Origin: Oscillospiraceae bacterium
GTDB lineage: Bacteria > Bacillota > Clostridia > Oscillospirales > CAG-272
Direction: 5' to 3'
NCBI GenBank assembly: GCA_015064355.1
Contig: SVSJ01000006.1
Location: forward strand, 19,873 to 83,872
DNA: 64,000 bases
The position numbers and the translations under genes were made by a program. The notes below the pieces were generated by a model that was not told the origin of the DNA, made no database searches, and was given only the letters and a program-made list of their open reading frames with translations. This document shows positions 16,941 to 26,132 of this stretch, piece after piece; position 1 is the first letter of the stretch; each line of letters starts with the position of its first letter.

Positions 16941-18055
16941 TGGACAGAACAAGAAACCCTTCAAACCGCGCTCCCCGGAAATCAACTCACGGCAATCCTG
17001 CAGCGAAGATTATTTTACAGATTCTCGCAGTGTTTTTAACCGCTATAGTCATTCTCGCCCTCACTCTGGTTATTTCAGTCAGAATGATGTGCTCGGAAAT
17101 CTCTCCGGCAGCCCAGAGAATGTTTGTTACGACCCTGCTTGAAACCGGACAGATGAAGTTTATTCCCTCTCTGTTCCTCTCGGAAGAAAAGATCCAAGAG
17201 ATCGTAAACACCAACTCCATGAGCTCCTTTGACGAGGAGGTTGACGACAGCCTTATCAGCGTTGGTAATTTCGGAAGCGTTGATATCGGCGGAACTGAAA
17301 CCGGCAAGGAAGAAAAGGACATTGAGGTAATCGAGATCTCCGGTCCCACATATTATGCTAATCTTATCGTTGTTAAAGATCCTTCAAGAGTAAGCGTTGC
17401 TTCCATCTTCCCCTGGAGACACGAAGGTGTTACCCTTGATAAGCTAGTTAATGATGCGGGAGCTATTGCCGGTATCAACGGCGGGCTCTACAACTCATAC
17501 AACAACTCCGGCGGAACTCCCTACGGTGTGGTTGTATCAAACGGTGAGATCCAGCTTAATGAGCCGAATCAGTGGCCCGGACTTGTGCTTATCGGTCTGA
17601 CGGAAGATAATATTCTCCAGATCGTAAATATTGACGGTATGTCAAAGGCGCAGGTTGAAAGCCTTATTAAAGATAAAAAGATTCGCGATGCTGTTACTTT
17701 CCAGGAAGAAAACAGCGACGTAAACAATCACTTCGTTCAGCTCGTTATAAACGGCGAGGCTCGTGAGCTTAACGGTAAAGGAAGCGGACTTAACCCTCGT
17801 ACAGCAATCGGTCAGCGAGCAGATGGAGCTCTCCTTCTTCTTGTTACTGACGGACGAGGCAAGAGCGGTCACCTTGGTGCTTCTGCCTCGGATCTCATTA
17901 ACATTATGCTTGAACACGGTGCTGTGAACGCGGCAAACCTTGACGGCGGAAGCTCATCCTGTATGTACTACGACGGCGAATATCTTATGACAAGCGTTAC
18001 GTTCTATTATACAAATGCTTCCTGGAAGCTTCCTCTGGCCTTTGTTGTAAATTAA
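16940..18055 (+). CDS. Membrane-anchored phosphodiester glycosidase (NAGPA/DUF2233 family)
   Basis: The track begins at 16904, but the ATG at 16940 (overlapping the previous TAA) follows AAAGGAGA, giving 371 residues. A signal-anchor helix lies at about 24-50. The domain from about 130 has the family core: AGINGGLYN, GGTPYGVVV, GLNPRTAIGQ and NLDGGSSSCMYYDG. The family includes the human enzyme that uncovers mannose-6-phosphate by cleaving GlcNAc-1-phosphodiesters, and bacterial members act on surface or wall glycans. It is last in the four-gene operon and is followed by a terminator. The substrate here is inferred only as a glycan phosphodiester outside the membrane. Confidence 0.85.
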   Translation: MDRTRNPSNRAPRKSTHGNPAAKIILQILAVFLTAIVILALTLVISVRMMCSEISPAAQRMFVTTLLETGQMKFIPSLFLSEEKIQEIVNTNSMSSFDEEVDDSLISVGNFGSVDIGGTETGKEEKDIEVIEISGPTYYANLIVVKDPSRVSVASIFPWRHEGVTLDKLVNDAGAIAGINGGLYNSYNNSGGTPYGVVVSNGEIQLNEPNQWPGLVLIGLTEDNILQIVNIDGMSKAQVESLIKDKKIRDAVTFQEENSDVNNHFVQLVINGEARELNGKGSGLNPRTAIGQRADGALLLLVTDGRGKSGHLGASASDLINIMLEHGAVNAANLDGGSSSCMYYDGEYLMTSVTFYYTNASWKLPLAFVVN

Positions 18056-18062
18056 AAACTTA

Positions 18063-18093
18063 AAAAGCACTGTAAATTTACGGTGCTTTTTTC
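18063..18093 (+). terminator. Terminator of the envelope operon
   Basis: AAAGCACTGTAAA pairs with TTTACGGTGCTTT (one G-T wobble), followed by TTTTTT. Confidence 0.85.
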
Positions 18094-18102
18094 AATTTAC
18101 CC

Positions 18103-18131
18103 TTGTAAAGTGGCAAATTGTGTGATATAAT
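18103..18131 (+). promoter_or_regulatory. Promoter of the proB-proA-proC operon
   Basis: TTGTAA, 17 bases, TATAAT, about 42 bases before the proB ATG. Confidence 0.75.
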
Positions 18132-18172
18132 CATTTATTATTTCATATTTCACTATTTGAAAGGCATTCGCT

Positions 18173-18940
18173 ATGAGAATCGCTGTAAAAATCGGAACAT
18201 CAACCATTGCCCATCCCACGGGCAGACTTAATATAAAACACGTTGAAGATCTGTGCAAGACCATTTCCGACCTGGCAAACGCCGGAAACGAGGTTGTTCT
18301 AATCTCCTCCGGCGCCATCGGCATGGGTGTAGGTAAGCTGAATCTCAAGAGCCGTCCAACCGATATTCCCACAAAGCAGGCGGCTGCGGCAGTTGGCCAG
18401 TGTGAACTTATGTACGTTTATGATAATTTGTTTGCCGAGTACAATCACACAGTTGCCCAGATACTGCTTACAAGCGCTGACTTTGAAAGCCAGATCAGAT
18501 TTGAGAACTTCAAAAACACCATGAACCGACTTCTTGAGCTTGGGGCAATTCCCATTGTCAACGAGAACGATACTGTTGCTACTGATGAGATCGTCATCGG
18601 TGACAATGACACCTTGGCGGCTATGGTTTCTGTGGCGATCCACGCGGATCTTCTTGTGCTTCTCTCGGATATTGACGGTCTTTACACCGCCGACCCCCAC
18701 AAGTCAAGTGATGCAAAGCTGATTGACACTGTCGAAGAGATCACACCCGAGATCATCGCTCTGGCAGGGGGAAAAGGCTCCGAACTTGGTACAGGCGGTA
18801 TGACCACAAAGCTTCGCGCCGCACAGATCTGCACCGAGGTTGGTACTGACATGATCATCGCAAACGGCTCAAAGCCCTACCTGCTTTACGACATTGCAGA
18901 GGGCAAGGCTGTGGGAACAAGATTCGTTTCCAAAAAGTGA
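18173..18940 (+). CDS. proB: Glutamate 5-kinase ProB (no PUA domain)
   Basis: The 255-residue amino-acid-kinase-fold enzyme has VKIGTSTIA, VLISSGAIGMG, VNENDTVATDE and GTGGMTTKLRAAQI, the last being characteristic of glutamate 5-kinase. It phosphorylates L-glutamate with ATP, the first step of proline synthesis. E. coli ProB is about 367 residues with a C-terminal PUA domain; here the protein stops after the kinase domain with a clean TGA. This is a natural short form, not a frameshift, as I see no PUA-like coding in the next ~100 bases. First gene of proB-proA-proC. Confidence 0.93.
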   Translation: MRIAVKIGTSTIAHPTGRLNIKHVEDLCKTISDLANAGNEVVLISSGAIGMGVGKLNLKSRPTDIPTKQAAAAVGQCELMYVYDNLFAEYNHTVAQILLTSADFESQIRFENFKNTMNRLLELGAIPIVNENDTVATDEIVIGDNDTLAAMVSVAIHADLLVLLSDIDGLYTADPHKSSDAKLIDTVEEITPEIIALAGGKGSELGTGGMTTKLRAAQICTEVGTDMIIANGSKPYLLYDIAEGKAVGTRFVSKK

Positions 18941-18948
18941 GGTTTAAT

Positions 18949-20205
18949 ATGACTACAATAGATATGCTGAAAGCTGCAAAGCGAGCGGCTCCTTCCCTTT
19001 CCCGCGCAAGCAGCGAAACAAAAAACAAGGCTCTCCTCTCAATGGCGGACGCCCTTATAGAAAGTACTGACAAGATCCTTCTTGCCAATGAGATCGACGT
19101 TAAGAATGCGGAGGGAAAGATCTCTCCTGTAATGATAGACCGTCTCCGTCTGACGGAGGAACGGATCGAGGGTATGGCACAAGGTATACGCGACGTTGCC
19201 GCACTTCCCGATCCCGTTGGGCTAAAGCTTAGCGAGACCATTCGTCCAAATGGACTTAAGATCACAAAGGTTTCCGTGCCCCTTGGCGTTATTGCAATAA
19301 TTTACGAAAGCCGTCCAAACGTTACATCTGACGCGGCGGCGCTGTGCATTAAGAGCGGTAACGCTTGTGTGCTTCGCGGAGGCAAAGAGGCCTTCAATTC
19401 CGCGAGTGCTGTTGCTGATGCGCTGAAGATCGGTCTCCGCAAGGCCGGTCTGTCGGAGGATCTTTTGTTCCTGGTACAGGACACTACTCGTCAAAGCGCG
19501 ACGGAGCTTATGACTGCTGTTGGGCTTGTTGATGCCTTGATCCCCCGTGGCGGTGCAGGTCTCATTCGTGCTTGTATCGAGAACGCAAAGGTTCCTTGCA
19601 TACAGACAGGAACTGGCATTTGCCATGTTTACGTTGACAAGGATGCGGATATCGGCATGGCTCTTAATATTATCGAAAACGCTAAAACCAGCCGTCCGTC
19701 TGTTTGTAATGCTGCCGAATGCTGTATTGTTCACAGGGATATTGCCAGTGAATTTCTCCCGAAGATGCGGGAGAGACTGGTTGGGGATCGCGAAAAGTCT
19801 GGCAAAACTCCCGTCGAGCTGCGTCTTGACGAATCTTCTGCAAAGATCATCGACGGAACTCTGGCAGGCGATGCAGATTTCGACACAGAATTCCTCGACT
19901 ATATTCTCGCAGTAAAAATCGTTGACAGCGTCGAGGAGGCTGCAGAGCATATCACCGCGCACTCTACCACCCACAGCGAGGCGATTGTCACAAACAATGA
20001 CGATACAGCTGCTTATTTCGTTTCTGCAGTTGATAGCTCGTCGGTTTACGTTAATGCTTCCACCCGCTTTACCGACGGCGGAGAATTCGGTCTCGGATGT
20101 GAAATGGGCATTTCCACGCAAAAGCTACACGCAAGAGGTCCTATGGGACTTTCCGAGCTTACTTCTTATAAATACGTGATCTACGGTAACGGTCAGACAC
20201 GCTGA
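18949..20205 (+). CDS. proA: Gamma-glutamyl phosphate reductase ProA
   Basis: The 418-residue aldehyde-dehydrogenase-superfamily protein has VPLGVIAIIYESRPNV, SGNACVLRGGKEA, PRGGAGLI, the catalytic cysteine region PSVCNAAECCI and FGLGCEMGISTQKLHARGP, trimmed core KLHARGPMG. It reduces glutamyl-5-phosphate to the semialdehyde with NADPH. The track starts at a GTG inside proB; the ATG at 18949 with GAGG upstream is the better start. Second gene of the proline operon, nine bases after proB. Confidence 0.96.
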   Translation: MTTIDMLKAAKRAAPSLSRASSETKNKALLSMADALIESTDKILLANEIDVKNAEGKISPVMIDRLRLTEERIEGMAQGIRDVAALPDPVGLKLSETIRPNGLKITKVSVPLGVIAIIYESRPNVTSDAAALCIKSGNACVLRGGKEAFNSASAVADALKIGLRKAGLSEDLLFLVQDTTRQSATELMTAVGLVDALIPRGGAGLIRACIENAKVPCIQTGTGICHVYVDKDADIGMALNIIENAKTSRPSVCNAAECCIVHRDIASEFLPKMRERLVGDREKSGKTPVELRLDESSAKIIDGTLAGDADFDTEFLDYILAVKIVDSVEEAAEHITAHSTTHSEAIVTNNDDTAAYFVSAVDSSSVYVNASTRFTDGGEFGLGCEMGISTQKLHARGPMGLSELTSYKYVIYGNGQTR

Positions 20206-20216
20206 CGGAGGATATT

Positions 20217-21020
20217 ATGAGAAAAATCAAAATCGGATTTATCGGTTGCGGAAATATGGGCGGTGCTATTGCCTCCAGAGTTGCTCAGTATGAGGACGCC
20301 ATCGTTTTCGTCAGCGATTATTCTGTAGAAAAAGCAGAAAAATTCGCCTCTGAAATCGGTGCTGCGACTTCAGACAATTTTGAAATTGCAAAAAAGTGTG
20401 ATTATATCTTTCTTGCAGTAAAGCCGCAGGTAATGGCAGGAGTATTGACTGAAATAAAAGAAACTCTTGCCTCACGCAAGGACAGATTCGTCCTTGTTAG
20501 CATGGCGGCAGGCATTACTATCGAGAAAATCAAGTCTCTCTGCGGCGACTTCTCTGTTATCCGCATTATGCCAAACACTCCCGTGGCGGTCGGCTGCGGT
20601 ATGATCGTTTATGCCACATCCGCTGACGTGAGCAAAGAAGAAACGGAGAATTTCGCAGCATTTATGAAGGACTGCGGCAGGCTTGATCCCATTGACGAAG
20701 GAAAGATCGACGCGGCAACTGCAATTCACGGTTGCGGTCCTGCATTCGTATATATGTTCGCAAACGCAATGGCCGACGCTGGTGTTGCCAACGGTCTCAC
20801 AAGAGATCAGGCAATGGAATACAGCGCACAGACTCTCCTAGGTGCGGCAAAGATGATACTTGAGTCAGGCAAACACCCCATGGAGCTCAAGGACAATGTT
20901 TGCAGTCCCGGAGGCAGCACTATTGCAGGAGTTATGGCACTTGACGGTTACGCTTTCAACGCAGGTGTTGAAGCTGCTGTCAACGCCGCTTACGAGCGTA
21001 CAAAAGAACTTGGTAAATAA
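20217..21020 (+). CDS. proC: Pyrroline-5-carboxylate reductase ProC
   Basis: This 267-residue protein has the Rossmann start IGFIGCGNMGGAI, VKPQVM, MPNTPVAVGCGM and the C-terminal family motif SPGGSTIAGVMAL. It makes L-proline from pyrroline-5-carboxylate with NAD(P)H. The start has an excellent GGAGG. It completes the glutamate-to-proline pathway in one operon and is followed by a strong terminator. Confidence 0.96.
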   Translation: MRKIKIGFIGCGNMGGAIASRVAQYEDAIVFVSDYSVEKAEKFASEIGAATSDNFEIAKKCDYIFLAVKPQVMAGVLTEIKETLASRKDRFVLVSMAAGITIEKIKSLCGDFSVIRIMPNTPVAVGCGMIVYATSADVSKEETENFAAFMKDCGRLDPIDEGKIDAATAIHGCGPAFVYMFANAMADAGVANGLTRDQAMEYSAQTLLGAAKMILESGKHPMELKDNVCSPGGSTIAGVMALDGYAFNAGVEAAVNAAYERTKELGK

Positions 21021-21035
21021 TACAAAAGTACAAAA

Positions 21036-21068
21036 ACCCCGGAGGCTCAAATTTCCGGGGCTTTTTTC
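21036..21068 (+). terminator. Terminator of the proline operon
   Basis: CCCCGGA/TCCGGGG stem, 10-base loop, then TTTTTT. Confidence 0.92.
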
Positions 21069-21076
21069 CTTTTTGC

Positions 21077-21105
21077 TTGCAAAAGGTCGAATATTATGAT
21101 ATAAT
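21077..21105 (+). promoter_or_regulatory. Promoter of the permease-pyk unit
   Basis: TTGCAA, 17 bases, TATAAT, 37 bases before the permease ATG. Confidence 0.7.
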
Positions 21106-21142
21106 TTATAATAGATAGGTATTGATATGGAGATATTATACT

Positions 21143-22423
21143 ATGAGTCCTATGATATTTTCACTCCTTCTTTTTATTCTCACATATGTACTGATGCTTG
21201 CGTTCCCAAAGTATCGTCCCATCATTGCACTTACTTCTGCCGCAATCTTCATTATCAGCGGTATGATGCCACTCGGTGAAGCCCTCTCAAACATGGACAG
21301 CTGGAACGTTCTTCTTATGATCGCCGGTACTATGGGTACGGTTTCTCTGATGATAGAGTCAAAGATGCCTGCTCTGCTTGCCGACCTGCTTATTGAGCGT
21401 GTTCCTAACGTAAAGTGGGCAATCGTTACACTCTCACTCTTTGCCGGCATTGTGTCTGCGTTTATTGACAATGTTGCTACCGTTCTTATGATCGCTCCTA
21501 TCGCTCTTGAGATTGCTAAGAAGTTTAAGATAAATCCCGTTGGTATGATCATCGCGATTGCTGTATCCTCTAACCTTCAGGGCGCGGCTACTCTCGTTGG
21601 CGACACTACATCTATATTGCTGGGTCAGCAGGCAGGAATGGACTTCCTTGACTTCTTCGTATACAACGGAAATCCCGGTATCTTCTTTGCGGTTGAGCTT
21701 GGCGCGATCATTTCCGCTATCATTCTGCTCTTTATCTTCAAGAAGGAAAACGGCAAGGTTGAATCCGGTGAACGTACTGTTGTTAAGGACTACGTTCCCA
21801 CAGTCCTGATGGTTGGCACAGTTGTTCTTCTTATCGTTGCATCCATATTCCCGAACAAGCCTGCTATTACAAACGGTCTCATTTGCGTAGTTCTTATGGT
21901 TATCGGTGTGGTTTACGACTGCATCAAGAAGAAAGACTTTAAGGCATCCCTCAAAGTCCTCAAGGACATCGACTACGACACAATTCTTCTCCTCTTCGGT
22001 CTCTTTATCGTTGTCGGCGGCATCGAAAAGCAGGGTGTTGTTTCAGCTATTGCTAATCTCTTCACAAAAATTGGCGGCGGTAACCTGTTCGTTATCTACT
22101 CTATCGTAGTCTGGATGAGCGTTCTCCTGTCCGCATTTATTGATAACATACCCTACACCGCAACAATGCTCCCCGTTATGGCGGGTATTGCTCACTCAAT
22201 GGGAGTTGACCCCACGGTTCTCTACTTCGGTCTCTTGAGCGGTGCAACTCTTGGTGGTAACCTTACTCCCATCGGCGCATCTGCAAACATAACAGGCATC
22301 GGTATTCTCCGCAAGGAAGGATATGAAGTTAAAAACTCCGACTTCCTCAAGATCGGTATTCCCTTTACATTTGCCGCAATTATTCCTGCTTACATTTACA
22401 TCTGGATATTCTACGGCGTTTAA
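21143..22423 (+). CDS. Permease of the SLC13/ArsB ion transporter superfamily
   Basis: The 426-residue membrane protein has 10-12 hydrophobic segments and two inverted-repeat-related motifs, FIDNVATVLMIAPIA and FIDNIPYTATMLPVM, typical of ArsB/NhaD/SLC13 permeases. A second pair, GAATLVGDTTSI and GGNLTPIGASANITG, marks the ion or substrate-binding re-entrant hairpins. It probably moves an anion or dicarboxylate with sodium or protons; the substrate is undetermined. The track start is a TTG (21122); the ATG at 21143 has GGAG 10 bases upstream. It is 20 bases upstream of pyk, so probably cotranscribed. Confidence 0.82.
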   Translation: MSPMIFSLLLFILTYVLMLAFPKYRPIIALTSAAIFIISGMMPLGEALSNMDSWNVLLMIAGTMGTVSLMIESKMPALLADLLIERVPNVKWAIVTLSLFAGIVSAFIDNVATVLMIAPIALEIAKKFKINPVGMIIAIAVSSNLQGAATLVGDTTSILLGQQAGMDFLDFFVYNGNPGIFFAVELGAIISAIILLFIFKKENGKVESGERTVVKDYVPTVLMVGTVVLLIVASIFPNKPAITNGLICVVLMVIGVVYDCIKKKDFKASLKVLKDIDYDTILLLFGLFIVVGGIEKQGVVSAIANLFTKIGGGNLFVIYSIVVWMSVLLSAFIDNIPYTATMLPVMAGIAHSMGVDPTVLYFGLLSGATLGGNLTPIGASANITGIGILRKEGYEVKNSDFLKIGIPFTFAAIIPAYIYIWIFYGV

Positions 22424-22443
22424 TTCAAGAAAGGATAAACGTT

Positions 22444-23859
22444 ATGCGTAAAACAAAAATTATTTGCACAATCGGACCTGCCTGCGACACTGAAGAAACC
22501 TTAACTCAAATGTGTCTCGCAGGTATGAACGTTGCCAGACTCAACTTCTCACACGGTACTCACGAGGATCACCTTGAAAAGATCGAGCTCATAAAAAAGG
22601 TTCGCGAGAAGCTGGATCTGCCTATTGCTATTATGCTGGATACAAAAGGTCCCGAGTACAGAATCAAGACCTTCAAGGACAAAAAGATCACCCTTGCTGA
22701 CGGTGACACCTTCACATTTACAACTCAGGATATTGTCGGTGACCAGACTCGTGTTGCTGTCAACTATGATCACCTTATGCAGGATCTCAGCGTTGGTGAC
22801 ATTATCAAGGTTAACAACGGTCTTGTAATCTTTGAGGTTTGCGAGCTCACCGAGACTGATGCTATATGCAAGGTTATTTCCGGTGGGGAGCTTTCCGACA
22901 AGAAGAGCATGAGCTTCCCAAATAAGACCTTAAGCCACGCTTATCTTTCAGAACAGGACAAGGCTGACATTATCTTCGGTATCGAAAATGACGTTGATTT
23001 CATTGCGGCATCCTTCGTTTCTACCAAAGACGATGTTGAATCAATCAGATGCCTTCTCAATACAAACGGTGGCGAAAGCATTAACATCATCGCAAAGATC
23101 GAAAACCGTGCGGGTGTTAACAACATTGACGAGATCTGCCAGGTTGCAGACGGAATTATGGTTGCGAGAGGTGATCTTGGTGTTGAGATCCCTTATGTTG
23201 AGGTACCCTCTGTTCAGAAGCATCTGATCAACAAGTGCAGAATGCTTGGCAGCCGTGTAATTACCGCAACAGAAATGCTTGAATCAATGATCCACAATCC
23301 CAGACCCACACGCGCCGAGATCTCCGACGTTGCAAACGCGGTTTACGACGGTTCTTCCGCTATTATGCTCTCCGGTGAGACAGCCGCAGGTAAACACCCT
23401 GTTGATGCAGTCAAGACTATGAGCGAGATAGCAGAATATACAGAGCAGCACATTGACTACAAACGCTGGTTCACCACCACAGATTATAAGATCAAAAACA
23501 TCCTCGACGCTATCTCCCACGCAACCTGTGCTATGGCTATTGACGTTGGTGCCAAGTGCATTATTGTAAACAGCGTATCCGGTCTCACAGCGCGAATGGT
23601 TAGCCGCTTCCGCTGTCCTGCTGATATTATGGGACACACCACGAGCCTCAAGGCTTGGCGTCAGCTTAATCTTAGCTGGGGTGTTACTCCCGTACTCAGC
23701 GAAACGTATAACTCCCTTGACGTTGTGTTCTATCAGGCCACACAGAACGCGAAGAGAGTGTTTGAACTGAAAAAAGGTGACAACATCGTTATCACCGGCG
23801 GTATGATCAACGGTGATCCCGGAAACACCAACACAATCAAGGTTGAAACAATAAAATAA
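22444..23859 (+). CDS. pyk: Pyruvate kinase
   Basis: The 471-residue enzyme opens with RKTKIICTIGPACDT and carries NFSHGTHEDH, LDTKGPEYRIK, the catalytic-Lys region IIAKIENRAGV, VARGDLGVEI and the signature around TATEMLESMIHNPRPTRAE, trimmed core EMLESMIHNPRPTRAE. It converts PEP and ADP to pyruvate and ATP. It has the standard A/B/C domains and lacks the extra C-terminal PEP-utilising domain found in Bacillus pyruvate kinases. AAAGGATAA ribosome site. Terminator directly follows. Confidence 0.96.
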   Translation: MRKTKIICTIGPACDTEETLTQMCLAGMNVARLNFSHGTHEDHLEKIELIKKVREKLDLPIAIMLDTKGPEYRIKTFKDKKITLADGDTFTFTTQDIVGDQTRVAVNYDHLMQDLSVGDIIKVNNGLVIFEVCELTETDAICKVISGGELSDKKSMSFPNKTLSHAYLSEQDKADIIFGIENDVDFIAASFVSTKDDVESIRCLLNTNGGESINIIAKIENRAGVNNIDEICQVADGIMVARGDLGVEIPYVEVPSVQKHLINKCRMLGSRVITATEMLESMIHNPRPTRAEISDVANAVYDGSSAIMLSGETAAGKHPVDAVKTMSEIAEYTEQHIDYKRWFTTTDYKIKNILDAISHATCAMAIDVGAKCIIVNSVSGLTARMVSRFRCPADIMGHTTSLKAWRQLNLSWGVTPVLSETYNSLDVVFYQATQNAKRVFELKKGDNIVITGGMINGDPGNTNTIKVETIK

Positions 23860-23866
23860 GCCTGCA

Positions 23867-23903
23867 AAGCCCTCCTCAATTCAGGGGATGGCTTTTCTTT
23901 TTT
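23867..23903 (+). terminator. Terminator after pyk
   Basis: An imperfect hairpin (AAGCC..CCT / AGGGGATGGCTT) is followed by TTTTCTTTTTT. Confidence 0.7.
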
Positions 23904-23906
23904 CTA

Positions 23907-23935
23907 TTGCAATTTTCGAGAGAATATCTTATAAT
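23907..23935 (+). promoter_or_regulatory. Promoter of the GH20-GH25 unit
   Basis: TTGCAA, 17 bases, TATAAT, about 39 bases before the GH20 ATG. It overlaps the end of the pyk terminator tail. Confidence 0.65.
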
Positions 23936-23973
23936 TAACTATATCAAATACTCCCGATTCAGGAGGTCAGATT

Positions 23974-26121
23974 ATGACAAACATACTTAACAGATTGCTT
24001 CCGAGACCTAAAAAAGTTGAAGAACGCGGCGGTTTTCTTACCCTTTCCGCAGGTGCTCGAGCTTTCACGCAAGACGAGTTTGCAGAAAAGCTTGCCGCCT
24101 ATCTTTTCAGAGGAAATTTTAGTTTCGCAGATACCATTGAGGGCACGGCATTGACCCTCAAGATCGACGAAGCTATTGAAAATACAGAAGCTTACGTAAT
24201 TGATATTGACAAGGATATCACGGTAACTGCCGGGGGAAAGAACGGCATTATGTCCGCGCTCCAGACCCTCAAGGATATTGCAGAGTTTGTGGACGACGGA
24301 ATCAAATTCCCCTGCTGTTGCATAGAGGACGCCCCCTACAAGCCATACCGCGGTGTGCATCTCTATCTGCCGCCCGTGTATATGATGGACGAGTTCCTCG
24401 TTCTGCTTGATACTCTGGCTTCACTAAAATATAACAAGATCATTCTTGAGATCGGCGGTTGTGTTCAGCTTGACCGTCATCCCGAGATCAATCTGGCTTG
24501 GCTGAAGTTCTGTCACGAAGCTCACACTTATCCTACAGGCCCCCAGGGGATTCAGGGATCAGAGGCTTACTGGAAGGATTCCACCCACGTTGAGATCAGC
24601 GGCGGCGGTCTTATCTCAAAGGCTGACCTGCGCCGTATTGTTGACCACTGCAAGCTCCTTGGCATTGAGCTGATACCCGAACTTCAGTCTTTGAGCCACG
24701 CTTATTATCTCACCCTGGCTCATCCCGAAATCGCAGAGCGTCCACACGAGAGATGGCCAGATCACTACTGCCCTTCCTGCGACGAGAGCTACGAGCTTTA
24801 TTTCGACGTTGCTGACGAGCTTCTTGAGGTGATCAAGCCCACTATGGTACACATCGGCCACGACGAGGTTCGCGTACTTGGCGAGTGCCCCCGTTGCCGT
24901 GAAAAGAGCGGCCATGAGCTTCTGGCGGGAGACCTTAACAGAATTTACAACTTCTATAACGCCCGCGGTATCAAGATTATGATGTGGGGCGAGATGGTTC
25001 AGAACTTCACATCCTGGAAAGGTATGCCCACAGGTGGCGTTGAGCACAATCACGTTGACAAGTATGGCAGAATCTATCACCTGCCTCCCACACACGAGTC
25101 TGCGTATATGATCCCCAAGGATATTCTGATGCTTGACTGGTACTACTCCATGGCTGACGGCACGGAATGTGAGTTTAACGAAAAGGGATTCACCGAAATG
25201 TACGGCAACTTCCGTGGCTCCCAGATCGCAAACTGGGACAAGAGATCACGTTGCCCCAACGTAATGGGTGCTGAGGTTTCCACTTGGTGTATCCCAAGTG
25301 AATATGAGATCGGGTTCAACGGCTGGTTCTACGAGCTTGCCTTCTCCGCTATGGTACTGTGGCACGACGATTTCTGTGACGCAAAGAGGGGAGAATACAG
25401 CCGCACCGCTGAAGAATACATGCCTGTAATTATGGAAAAGATCAGCGGAGCACGCGCATTTGACGGTACTCTCGATTCCCTTGCAGAGCTGACTGTAAAC
25501 AATGGTGAGGCAAAAGATATTACATATCGCTACGGCACTATTGGCGAGGACGTGGCTGCTGCTGTTGCAAAGGGTGGGCTCACACCTCTCAAGGAGGGTG
25601 AAAAGCTCCAGCTCAACGGAGAAGCCAAGAAGATCGTATTCTTCCACGCGACTACAGGTCAGCCCAAGGACAGACTCACGACATGGGCGTTTATGGACAA
25701 GAGACCCCGCATTCCCGCAAGGTACGTTGTGGATTACGAGGACGGAATGTGCAAGACTGTTATGGTTGAGTTTGGCGCGGCAGGTCACTACGGAATCGCT
25801 GTGGGAGACATGAACTCAACCGACGCATATGTTCGCCCAGACGCCCACGGAAATATGCTTAACGACATTGACGATGCAAACGTGGTTGACGAAGAAAAGG
25901 CGACCCTATCCCCCATGTACGCACCTGTCGACAACTGGAGAGGGGCAGAAATATACTCCTGCAGATTCGCGGAATTTGACACACCCGACGGCATCCGCAC
26001 AGTCTACTCCTGTGAGTGGGAAAACCCCTATCCCGGCCACAAGATCACCGGTGTAAGATTCGTGAACGAACCGTTCTCCCATCTGGAAGCCCAGCTCTAC
26101 GCAGTAGCCCTGGCTAAGTGA
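23974..26121 (+). CDS. Family GH20 beta-N-acetylhexosaminidase
   Basis: The 715-residue protein begins with a GH20b-type N-terminal domain (LPRPKKVEERGGFLTL; AYVIDIDKDITVTAGGKNGIMSALQTL, trimmed core GGKNGIMSALQTL). A TIM barrel follows with YRGVHLYLPPVYM and the catalytic Asp-Glu pair at 297-298 in HIGHDEVR. It should release terminal GlcNAc or GalNAc from glycans or chitobiose/muropeptide fragments. The canonical string is GGDE; here the residue before Asp is His. Extra ~250 C-terminal residues form an additional beta-rich part. No signal peptide is visible, so it is probably cytoplasmic and acts on imported oligosaccharides. It overlaps the GH25 ribosome site. Confidence 0.88.
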   Translation: MTNILNRLLPRPKKVEERGGFLTLSAGARAFTQDEFAEKLAAYLFRGNFSFADTIEGTALTLKIDEAIENTEAYVIDIDKDITVTAGGKNGIMSALQTLKDIAEFVDDGIKFPCCCIEDAPYKPYRGVHLYLPPVYMMDEFLVLLDTLASLKYNKIILEIGGCVQLDRHPEINLAWLKFCHEAHTYPTGPQGIQGSEAYWKDSTHVEISGGGLISKADLRRIVDHCKLLGIELIPELQSLSHAYYLTLAHPEIAERPHERWPDHYCPSCDESYELYFDVADELLEVIKPTMVHIGHDEVRVLGECPRCREKSGHELLAGDLNRIYNFYNARGIKIMMWGEMVQNFTSWKGMPTGGVEHNHVDKYGRIYHLPPTHESAYMIPKDILMLDWYYSMADGTECEFNEKGFTEMYGNFRGSQIANWDKRSRCPNVMGAEVSTWCIPSEYEIGFNGWFYELAFSAMVLWHDDFCDAKRGEYSRTAEEYMPVIMEKISGARAFDGTLDSLAELTVNNGEAKDITYRYGTIGEDVAAAVAKGGLTPLKEGEKLQLNGEAKKIVFFHATTGQPKDRLTTWAFMDKRPRIPARYVVDYEDGMCKTVMVEFGAAGHYGIAVGDMNSTDAYVRPDAHGNMLNDIDDANVVDEEKATLSPMYAPVDNWRGAEIYSCRFAEFDTPDGIRTVYSCEWENPYPGHKITGVRFVNEPFSHLEAQLYAVALAK

Positions 26122-26132
26122 GGAGGTTCTTC

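Noticed and set aside
18700-18948. Frameshift that cut off the PUA domain of ProB
   Set aside because: The kinase ends at a conserved C-terminal GTRFVSKK-type tail, and only eight bases separate its stop from the proA ATG, so there is no room for a lost domain.
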